Source: Tenodera sinensis
Lineage: Eukaryota; Arthropoda; Insecta; Mantodea; Mantidae
Length of the DNA stretch: 64,000 nt
Assembly (NCBI GenBank): GCA_030765045.1
Contig: CM060967.1
Coordinates: 150,851,751-150,915,750, forward strand
Direction of reading: 5' to 3'
The notes beneath the pieces were generated by a model. It was given only the letters and a program-made list of their open reading frames with translations, had not been told where the DNA came from and searched no databases. Made by a program: the position numbers and the translations under genes. Shown one piece after another: positions 55,491 to 64,000 of this stretch (its first letter is position 1; each line of letters opens with the position of its first letter).

Positions 55491-57075
55491 TTCACAAACA
55501 AAAATTGTGACATCTGCCTGACATTGCAGGTGACCATAAAGATCCAGAATACAGAGATATATGACAAAGTCAATTTTAAGAAGAAGAAAAAAAAAATGAT
55601 TAAAATTAATATTCAAAATATCTAAAACATTAAAAGATTATAACAAGAAGATAATAGTTATCACATTGAATACAAGTGATTATTTAAAATATATAGAGAG
55701 TCTTTTAGGACATGTAAACATATATTTACAATACTTGTCCGAAAAATTAATTTTTCCCAATTAATATAATATTAGTTTGGTGAATATATTTTCCCCTTGG
55801 TCGACTTATGCCACCAAAATTTATGTTTGTATTGTCAGCTGCAAACATTTCTTTTCTATTTCTAACCCTACTAAAATAACTCAAACATATGATATTATTT
55901 CCATGGATTTGTATGCTGTGAGGTGATCAACAATGTGAAATGCAGTAGTTGCCACTGCACCACTAATATGATGGGCTAAGCAAAGAAATGTTTAATATGG
56001 ACCTGAGCAACTGGTGCTTTCTGAGTACAATTTGCTCATGCCCTTACACTGATAACTATGTTTAGCAGGTAAAAAAATGAAGGTCACTCAAGCTATTCTG
56101 CGAGTTGCCCAGGCCTACTTTAATATCTAAAATACTTCCACTTCCTTGTCCTTTGAAAGCAAAAATGCAAATGGAAGAGTTAGAGTAAAGCATCCCTTTG
56201 CCTTTAAATAACTAAACTTTTTGTCTTGGAGTGTACATGCTGCATTGATAATCTCTTGATCCATGTAACTAATGTATGAGTATGCTTTTTGACTGTAGCC
56301 ATGTTGCCATAGCAAGTAGCAGTTGCAGCTAATAACCAATTACTCATTTATATTTTCCCAGTTCGCAGTTCATTTTCTAATGGTTACTGCTTGTTTCCAA
56401 AAATGTAGGACATGTGAGACTTTTCAAAAATTCCCCCCAGACACTGGACAAATGACTAAAATGTGGGGCATGTCTAAGAATTTCTGGACGTAACCCTACT
56501 TGAAGGGCTTACTGCAGCACTCATATGGCTTTTGTTTTTCATCATTCTTCCTTATTTCATCTTTTTCTTTATTTCTTTCGCTCCTTAAAGTGCTAGAAAG
56601 CTATCTATGCTCTTGACACCATCATGTTATTGTTTTGTTTGATAAGAAATTAATGACTTTTAATAATTCTGTGTTTTAAAATCTGCTTATGATGGTAAAC
56701 AGATGTAAATATAATCACTTAGATACTTTGCCAAGGTAAATATTGCAACCTTGTGTTTCATTAGATAGGTAAATGCTTTATAAATATTTAATGTATGTAT
56801 ATGTTGGTTCTTATAAAAATTCTTAGAGAATGTTAACAATTCATACTTTAATAAACAGAATTTTGGAACTCCTTAAAATTCTTTCAGCAGCAAAATCAAC
56901 GTGCAAACCAAGTGTAACCAAAAATAAAAGCAGGTTCAGTAAAGTAGAATAAAATATAGTAGAAGCTTCATTGTCAAATAACATTTAATAAAGGTTAAAC
57001 ATATAATTGGTGTAGTTTAATTTACTATAAATTAATTCTCTGTACTGTTAATCTTTACTAAACATTGATTTGCAG

Positions 57076-57278
57076 GCAGCAAAGGGGATCAGAAAACTGC
57101 TGTTTGCTCTGGTTGTCTCATTGCCGGCATTATTCAACATTGGGGCTCTTCTGGCACTCATCACCTTTATTTATGCCATCATTGGAATGTCCGTATTTGG
57201 ACATGTGAAGCAACAGGGAGCACTTGATGATATGGTCAACTTTGAGACATTTGGCAGGAGTATGCAGCTTCTTTTCAG
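57076..57278 (+). CDS. NaV2 exon: domain IV S4-S5 linker, S5 and pore helix
   Basis: Acceptor gatttgcag ends at 57075, donor gtacaa starts at 57279; 203 nt, phase 0 in, two bases over. It completes S4 (AAKGIRKLLFALVVSLPALF), encodes S5 (IGALLALITFIYAIIGMSVF) and the pore helix ending NFETFGRSMQLLFR. The turret is short, as expected for domain IV. Confidence 0.95.
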
Positions 57279-57556
57279 GTACAAGTTTGAGATGTGTTTC
57301 TATAATTTATAATTCTCTTTTCCAAAACACTTATTTGTAACTACTTCATCCATTTGTTGTAAGCCAAAAGAGAAACATGAAAGTATTTCTAAGTAGGACA
57401 AAACCAGACCAGAACTAAAAAGTTATATATTGACCTCCTCCACAATGTGGATACATATGCACCCCCACTCTCCACTGTAAAATTGTCTTAGCAATATTGA
57501 CATGTATAGCATATGCATTAAATTTAATGACTTTCTTTCCTTAAATTCTTTACCTG

Positions 57557-58617
57557 ATTACCCTACCCTTATGTAGGACTTACACCCCCCGGGACTTACA
57601 AGCCAGTGCCTAGGGTCAGACACCTATCAGGGAACAGAGGAACCTTGATACCGAAATTTAGATTTCAAATCGAAAGGGCTTGATAAAGACATGTTTTAGT
57701 TTAATTGCCGGATGTGAGATTTGCGATAAGTGTTGAGTAATAACATAGGTAGATAATAGAGTAGGAAGTGTTGTAAGGTGAGCAAGATATGAGTAAATAA
57801 TAGTCGTTAAATTTGTAGGATAAACGCATTATTGGTTTGAAATTAACGAGTCATGGCATCATACCACATAATGTTAAATTCACGGTCAAAATTCAGGTCT
57901 GCCAACCTTAAAAGTCGCGCGATATGTTTAATAAAATATAAAGTAAACATCGTTTAATCATAGAAAGGTAACTATATATTCGGAATTCAAAAAAGAACAT
58001 GTTATAATAGAAAGGGACATTTCTAAATTGTGAAAAGGAATGAAATAGCATTTTGGATACGAGGCTTTCTTTTGATGACGTCATGAAATTTAAAATTGGA
58101 AAGAACGTTTTTCCTAGCGTGGGAACGCCAGGAAGCGTAATCACTCGCCCAGATCGGTAGTGGACTTAGAGGTGTACACATGTGAGTTGCGATTGCTCTG
58201 CGAGTATATATGTATGGGAAGTCGGCATAACTCCCAAAATGTGTCAAAGAGTGGAAAATAAATAATCTCCAAAGTGTATTCTGGGTGATCTATAAATTAT
58301 ACTCATGCATACCCTGGATTAAATCTCATGTTGAGTTAGATCGGAGCCGAAATATAAGTATTGACAATGGTCGTTCAGTGGAGCAACCAACGTCATTCTG
58401 CATCAACCTATAGACCGGACAGAGTGAAGAACTGGAAGCAAATGAACAGCCAAGCACCAGGTATGATAGTGAGGAAGAGGATGATATGAAATGCAGGTGA
58501 AATCAATAATTGGAAAGGTGATAATGGAGTAATTGGTGGAACGAGTGGTGGTGGAAACCAGAGAAACCTGCCCTGATGCTGCTTTGACCACCATCAATAC
58601 CACAATATTCACCAACA
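57557..58617 (-). repeat. SINE family 2, minus strand, split by a solo LTR
   Basis: 57,557-57,645 and 58,406-58,617 together match the reverse complement of the 487-877 SINE (gattaccctacccttatgta ... gacacctatcagggaacaga ... caagcaccaggtatgatagt). The tRNA-like head is missing or too diverged at the right end. Confidence 0.85.
57646..58405 (+). mobile_element. Solo LTR, same family as the 33.9-kb element
   Basis: 760 bp, starting TGATACC and ending TGCATCA, colinear with the 769-bp LTR but with many substitutions and short indels, especially in the last 200 bp. Flanked by ACCT at 57,642-57,645 and 58,406-58,409. No internal sequence, so it arose by LTR-LTR recombination. Small minus-strand frames here also occur in the LTRs and are not genes. 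Confidence 0.93.
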
Positions 58618-59834
58618 TTGTAATTTTAAAACTAAATATTTATAGTTTGTGTGGAATTATTCAAGCATAGGATTACCGATTATTTTATTTGCCAGGACAG
58701 ACTTGTGAGCTGTGCTTATCATGTATTTTTTATATCATTACTAAACTATGCAAGTACAGCTCATCACAAATTAATAATTCATTAATTTATTAATTATTAA
58801 CGTGTGAAGGTATAGGCATGCAATTATTCTTTTTGGGTTTGGAACTGTTGAAATTACCAAGTAATTTCTGTATAGGATAATATCCTATTCATTTCCCCTT
58901 TTATTCCTCAAATGAGTTATAAATGCTGTCAGTCCTCTCCTAGTGGATCTTTCTCTTGTCCTTTTCTCATCTAAAGGTCTCCTTCTTTGGCTGTTTTTAC
59001 TGGATGGTTGTTTCCCATCTTTTAATGGCAATTCTAAGTGATGTTAAACATTTGAGAAAATACCTTTTTGTACTATTTTATAGTTTTCCAGAGAGTTATT
59101 CTGCAAAAGCTGATCCAGCAGATTGCAATGTGCATATGCTTATTATATTTGTGAATCATATCAGGCTTGAAAGTTGTCATTTTACTATCCACAATTTCTT
59201 TTCTTTCTCACATGTTAAAAGTTTGGAATTACAGTGAGATAAAACTAACTTGCTAAAATGTTAAAAATAAATTCTAATACACCTCCATTAGTGCTTTATA
59301 AAAAGCCTGTATATTTACATTCATTTTCTTTCCAATAGGATTTGAACACACTGTTCCACTAATGTAACACAAAAATGTTGTGTCTCCTTTAAAAGAAGTC
59401 CTCTTTCATCAGCTTTCAGTTAAAGCTGAAACTTCCCCATAACCCTAAGAAACAAGTTGGAAACCAACACAATCATTCAAGAATAATTAATTGTATTTGA
59501 CACAATATAGCTACAAAACAAATTCTGGGTTGACAAATGGAACAATGTTTTTAAGTAAGAATCAAGTAATCTGTGGGTTGTATAGATACAAAAAATAGGG
59601 TCAGCTGATTCACCTGGTTTACATACCAGTTATATTCAAAGTTTATTTTAAAGATGATGGCTACATAACTTTTCAATACACAGTTGATGTACAATAAAAT
59701 GTATTGGGAAGATGCACTGAGTAAGGATAAAATTAATAGAAATAGTGGAATGAATCCTACAGTCAAACTTTGCTGATAGTTATTACCTTCAGGTATATTT
59801 CAGAGATATGTTACTTTCAACATTAGCTGTTAAA

Positions 59835-60240
59835 TAAAACAAAAGTCTAAATTCAATTTCTCATATTCCTCAATAAAACGCTTGATCGTTAAAAATTTTT
59901 CTCATTCATACCTACAAGAAATAGAAACAAATGTCAAAGATAAAAAATGGATTACACTACTTTCCAACCCAGATATAATCCCCCAGAGACCAAGGAAAAC
60001 AGCGGTTGCAGCCTTCTGACTACTGACAAATCACGAATGCTTAGCAAGTCATCTCTACAGAATAGGTATCTCAGCCTCACCAATATGTGTCCTGTGTAAC
60101 GATCCAGCAGAAATGAATGAAGACCACTTGAAGACCTGTGAAGCATTAAGATCAGAAGAAACTACAGTTCAAAAGTATTGGAAAGCACGAATGCTAATGG
60201 CTTCATTGCCAGATGCAAGGCACTAGAAAACAACAACAAC
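59835..60240 (+). pseudogene. 5'-truncated LINE, C-terminal zinc-cluster end, 16-bp target duplication
   Basis: Plus-strand pieces read TAVAAFRLLTNHECLASHLY, CVLCNDPAEMNEDHLKTC (CCHC cluster) and YWKARMLMASLPDARH, stop, then (AAC)n. Flanks aacattagctgttaaa at 59,819-59,834 and 60,241-60,256 are a perfect 16-bp duplication. One frameshift lies in the 5' part. Same LINE type as the 41-bp insertion at 28.55 kb. Confidence 0.9.
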
Positions 60241-60815
60241 AACATTAGCTGTTAAAATGCATGTGGGCACAAATAGCTCATTTCATAGTGACAAAAGTCA
60301 TTCCCAAAACAAAGTAGTATTGGCTTGAAGATAAAACAAAATCAAAAAAATTTAAAACCAAGGAAAGCCAATTCTCTTATATAATTTCTGGTCAGTAAAT
60401 CACACTGTAGAATGTTAGGTAAAATTAATAAATGCAATACATAATCCAGTAATGACATTTGGGATAACAGCTTATACCTATTGTGGATGACAATAATCTC
60501 ATCTCTAAACATGTACAACCAAAGGCAAAATGTTGGTGCACATAAAGGATCATATATGAATAATAGCTGATGATGCAATCAATATGCCTTTAAAGTTACT
60601 TCAAAGTTAGGTATTTATTATAGTCTCAGTATAGGATATATTCCACTATTTTTACTCATTATTATTATATAAAATGTATTTTCCATACAGTTTTTGCTTC
60701 CTGCTTTTATGTATTATATTTACACTTTAATTTACAGTAAATAAGTACTGTAAAAGTGTATTTTAACTCAGTACTGCTGAAAGTAATTTGGTGCCTATTT
60801 ATATTTTTTGTGCAG

Positions 60816-61088
60816 ATTGATGACTTCAGCTGGATGGAACGATGTTCTGGAATCACTGATGATACAACCTCCAGACTGCGACCCTCTTTACAACAATCAG
60901 CCAAATGGAGACTGTGGTTATCCTCTGCTTGCTATTACCTACTTTACAAGCTTTATCATCATAAGCTATATGATTGTTATTAACATGTATATTGCTATAA
61001 TTTTGGAAAATTTTAACCAAGCTCATCAAGAGGAGGAAATTGGCATTGTTGAGGATGACCTAGAAATGTTCTACATTCGGTGGTCAAA
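60816..61088 (+). CDS. NaV2 exon: domain IV selectivity filter (Ala), S6, start of C-terminal tail
   Basis: Acceptor ttttttgtgcag ends at 60815; donor gtgagt starts at 61089. The first base completes an Arg codon; two bases (AA) are left for the next, unseen exon. It encodes LMTSAGWNDVLE, with filter Ala at codon 60829-60831, an extracellular loop with paired Cys (CDPLYNN, GDCGYP), S6 (MIVINMYIAIILENF), and the acidic start of the C-terminal EF-hand-like region (VEDDLEMFYIRWSK). The remaining C-terminal exons must lie beyond 64,000. Confidence 0.95.
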
Positions 61089-63480
61089 GTGAGTTTCTCT
61101 GATTACATTAAACTGAGTTAAAGAAAAACTTAAAGTAGATAGTAATTTTGTTTGTAATTTATAAAGTTTCAGGTATAAGTACAAATTACAGACTATTATG
61201 ACTTTCAAAAATCCTATCTATCCTTATTTTCAACCTGTGCCAGGAGAACATACCAATGCAATGTTGAGTAACACAGCTATAATTGTATAATGAGAGAAAA
61301 TTGGGTCCAGCTAACATAGAAATCAGTCAACAATATTTTATAATTAATAACTTTCCAAATGGTTAACTTGTGGCCTCAGAGTGCAGAATCTTCATTCTTC
61401 ATATTCAATTGCTTGACCTCTATTTTACTGTATATTGTAACAAAACAGCAAATTTCGAAGTCTGGTTACTTTTTTATCACTTTATTGCCTTCTAAATTTT
61501 ACTACAAATGCACAGTTTCCTTCTTATTGTTAACACAATTTGTCTTTTCTATTGCTATTGCAATTCACAATTGTTCTTCAGATAATCTTTGTCAGTCTTC
61601 CAATGTCTTTTTCCAGTTTCTCAGCCTCTTATATCTTGACTGTTATGATACAATCACTTGACAACACATACATACTAACTGACAGGCTGGCCGACCCACT
61701 CTTGTAACTAAAAATTAACTGTACACAACGACTAAACAACAACTCACTCAAAACTAAACTGCTCCTGACTGTTGTCTGTTCTTATTTTTACTGGAGCCAA
61801 TGTCATGTGACCTTTCGAGAATCCTGCATGCTCACATGCAATGATGACTTAGCGAGAATTTGGAGAAGGCTCTCGACTCCTTTCCTTTGTGTTTTACCAC
61901 CACCATTGTTTATGGCTACATATACACAGTCACTCACCATATTCAAGGTCACACAATTAAGGGTGTACCTATGTATTATGTGAAAACTATGTAGCCCTTA
62001 TGCTATTAAACATAGTATCTAAAATATTACTCAACCATTTTTACTGATGATTATTCCACCTTCAATGGATACTAGTAAGTTGTGTAGTATTTCTATAACT
62101 TGAAAAGCTTTAAGAGGGGGGTTAAGGAAATCAGACATTCCACCAATGTTCTGCATCCTTTTGTGTAAATATTAGGGAAGTTTTCATCTGTTGTTAGAGA
62201 TATAAAGGTTATAAGGATTAAAGGGGAAGATTCAATATAAAGATGTTCTAGATCATCAATAATTCCATAAAGAACAGGATGGGAAGGTAAATAAAATTAT
62301 TTAAATTGTCTTTTGGATGTAAAAGGATGCCCATCCAATATTGGGCAGCCAGCTAGGGAAATGATAATTGGGAAAGGAAATTTGGGGACGAAATGTTCCA
62401 GGTCTAAGAATGGAGTGAATTCTCAGATCCTGGTATATTCAGTAAACTTTTTCCCAGTATTATTATCACTTAAAACAACATTAAATTAAATAGTGTTGAG
62501 TGATTCTAAAAATTAGTTGCACAAATTGTCTTATATTTTTTAAGTGGTATCTGATAACCCATGTAAATTGTTACAATAAAGAAGCAACTCATTTATACAT
62601 CTGATACCATCATGCATATTCTTTGGATTATCCTTTTTTTCTACTAACACTATGGTATCTGCCTCCCATGATTTGCTAACGGTGGATAAACTGACAGAAC
62701 ATATGCAACCATGCACAGTCCATCATACATCCATATGCGCATTGATACTAGTTCTTGAAAACACCTGCTAGAATTCACTCTGCTTCAAAGCATTTGTTAG
62801 AAATCTAGTTAGCAATGGCACAGGTTAAATTATGACTTAAATTTAAATTTATTCATCCTTAGATCAAATACATGATATTGGATATATCAAAATATACAAA
62901 ATATTAACATCATTTCTTAAGTATTTTAACAAGTATAATAAATTACACACCCAGAAGGGGTTCACGAAAAAGTATTTACAAACTCTTCAACTGAGTAAAA
63001 ACAATGTTGCAATAGCAGATGTTTCACCTTGTGCTTAAATGCAGTTGTCAATTGTTTGAAAAATTGAAAATGTAAACGTTTGTTTTATCCATCACCATAA
63101 TTATTGAACTGTGTAACAAGATTTTAAGTTTGAAAGTATACAAAAGGAGTCAGATTTGGTATTTTAATGTAGACTTATAACGGCATTCATTGCTTTTGCC
63201 TATCGCTCCTTCAGTAAAAAGTGCTCTGATTAGTAATGATGCCTTCCATCCAAATTGCCCAGAGTAAAAGTGCAAGTGCAATGTGGTTATGTACAGTCTA
63301 CGTAACCTACATAATAAGTATTGTCTTTTTTGTAATTAATTTGTGTCCTTAATAGTAAAGACTCATGAGTATACATTTTGGGTGTTCAACAAATTTTAGA
63401 TTCCAGTAGCCCAGATAGTGTGAAATAGCATCTGCTGCATAGCAAGCTATAGTTATGAACAAATTTATATAACTGCAGCT
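61089..63480 (+). other. Start of the intron after domain IV S6; nothing recognised
   Basis: AT-rich. A slightly GC-richer patch at 61,680-61,900 (gaatcctgcatgctcacatg) may be an old insertion, but I could not assign it. The open frame at 61,359-61,661 has no family match. No further channel exon was found to 64,000. Confidence 0.55.
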
Positions 63481-63663
63481 GCTGTTGCCACTGCCACTGC
63501 CACCACCACCGCCACCACCACCACCACTACCACTACCACTACCACTACCACTACCACTACCACTACCACTGCCACTGCCACTGCCACTGCCACTGCCACT
63601 GCCACTGCCACTGCCACTGCCACTGCCACTGCCACTAACACTACCACTACCACTACCACCACC
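63481..63663. repeat. (CCACTG)n/(CCACTA)n hexanucleotide array
   Basis: About 180 bp of CCACTG and CCACTA units with CCACCA ends. It gives long spurious frames on both strands (Leu-Pro, Gly-Ser, Val-Ala repeats). Directly followed by ATGATG and a LINE tail. Confidence 0.97.
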
Positions 63664-63702
63664 AATGATGATGAAGTTATGATAATAATACATATATACA
63701 TA

Positions 63703-63763
63703 TTGGAGAGCAAGAGGATTAATGACTTCATTGTCAGAAATCCAGCATTAGCTAACAACAACA
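63703..63763 (+). mobile_element. Tiny LINE 3'-end insertion
   Basis: Reads WRARGLMTSLSEIQH, stop, then acaacaac; the same 3' end as at 18.3 and 54.1 kb. The target duplication is unclear. 63,764-64,000 is blank. Confidence 0.75.
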
Positions 63764-64000
63764 TAACACATACCTACATGCTTTTCTAACAAAAGAAAGG
63801 GTTGTTTTTATGGATGTTGGTTGTTGTATCCATAACTAAGAATAGCCAGGACACATTTTAGGACAAAAATGAAATAATCTGTGAATTAAATTGTAGTTGA
63901 GAATATGATTGGTATGAAGTAAGTGAGAGAAGTTTCTGCAGCCATGCAAGTTTCCTCACATAGTACTTCTGCCATAGTGTGCTACTACCGAGTGGGATTG

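Larger units (their letters stand above)
51833..57075 (+). other. 5.2-kb intron after domain IV S4
   Basis: Holds a DDE fossil, a retroposon with long flanking repeats and an AT microsatellite. Stretches 51,833-52,249, 52,765-53,514, 54,246-55,270 and 55,500-57,075 show nothing recognised. A GC-richer island at 55,290-55,400 includes a partial inverted repeat (cttcacgtgcggc / gccgcacagcggtgaag) of unknown type. Confidence 0.6.
57279..60815 (+). other. 3.5-kb intron between domain IV pore helix and filter
   Basis: Holds a SINE split by a solo LTR and a LINE fragment. Stretches 57,279-57,556, 58,620-59,818 and 60,257-60,815 show nothing recognised. Confidence 0.65.
1102..61088 (+). other. NaV2 (DSC1/BSC1-type) voltage-gated cation channel gene, partial: domain II S4 to start of C-terminal tail
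   Basis: Sixteen exons with consistent phases join to 1,158 codons plus 2 nt. The protein would sit in the plasma membrane and pass cations on depolarisation. Domain order is II (S4-S6), II-III linker, III (S1-S6), III-IV linker, IV (S1-S6). Pore-filter residues seen are E in GEW (domain II), E in TFEGW (domain III) and A in SAGW (domain IV). The para Na+ channel has K in domain III; E there is the mark of insect NaV2 channels, which are known to favour Ca2+ or Ba2+ over Na+. The linker motif MFLT stands where para has MFMT. Domain I and the C-terminus are outside the window. Small unrecognised exons in the linker introns cannot be excluded. The gene is probably orthologous to DSC1/BSC1; I am less sure which order of insect it comes from. 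Confidence 0.93.

Noticed and set aside
1102..61088. Identity as para (the main insect sodium channel)
   Set aside because: Domain III filter is Glu, not Lys; the linker motif is MFLT; the S4-S5 linker differs at Met918.
63349..63764. Gly-Ser, Val-Ala and Leu-Pro repeat proteins on both strands
   Set aside because: All arise from the CCACTG/CCACTA hexanucleotide repeat, which is open in several frames.

Overview
This window looks like the interior of one very large insect gene, read left to right on the + strand, with dense transposable-element traffic in its introns. Sixteen exons, all bounded by AG/GT splice sites with matching codon phase, join into one open frame of 3,476 nt (1,158 codons plus 2 nt). 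The product is a four-domain voltage-gated cation channel. The window holds it from the domain II voltage sensor to just past domain IV S6. The 5' part (domain I and start of II) and the 3' end (C-terminal tail) lie outside. The pore residues in domains II, III and IV are E, E and A. Insect para sodium channels carry K in domain III, so the gene fits the NaV2 type (DSC1 of Drosophila, BSC1 of Blattella) rather than para. The fast-inactivation motif in the III-IV linker reads MFLT.

Layout: domain II S4-S6, 1.1-5.0 kb; II-III linker with a Gln-rich stretch, 7.0-15.3 kb; domain III, 15.4-43.5 kb, with its voltage sensor isolated between introns of 9.3 and 6.0 kb; III-IV linker and domain IV S1-S4, 50.9-51.8 kb; domain IV S4-S5 linker to S6, 57.1-61.1 kb. 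Two tiny introns (98 and 173 bp) contrast with the rest.

The introns hold a rich collection of mobile DNA. The main one is a 6.2-kb LTR retrotransposon (33,869-40,085) with two 769-bp LTRs of equal length that appear identical and a GATC target duplication. It has an intact gag and a -1 frameshift site made of GGGAAAC, a 5-nt spacer and a stem. Its pol frame has lost most of reverse transcriptase, all of RNase H and the front of integrase by an in-frame deletion. A diverged solo LTR of the same family (57,646-58,405, ACCT duplication) sits inside a SINE. Other elements are an internally deleted mariner with full TIRs, a hAT-like MITE, hAT transposase relics, four DDE-transposase fossils, several LINE 3' ends (two insertions are only 41 and 83 bp long), tRNA-derived SINEs, a retroposon that shares its 3' end with a LINE and carries a 91-bp flanking duplication, a GIY-YIG (Penelope-like) relic, foldback elements, an ~880-bp repeat that has inserted into itself, and simple repeats.

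The organism is an insect (gene type, codon pattern, element families). Very long introns and abundant SINE/LINE debris would suit a large-genome insect such as a cockroach or termite relative, but that is inference only. No separate host gene, true tRNA gene, CRISPR or prokaryotic feature was seen.
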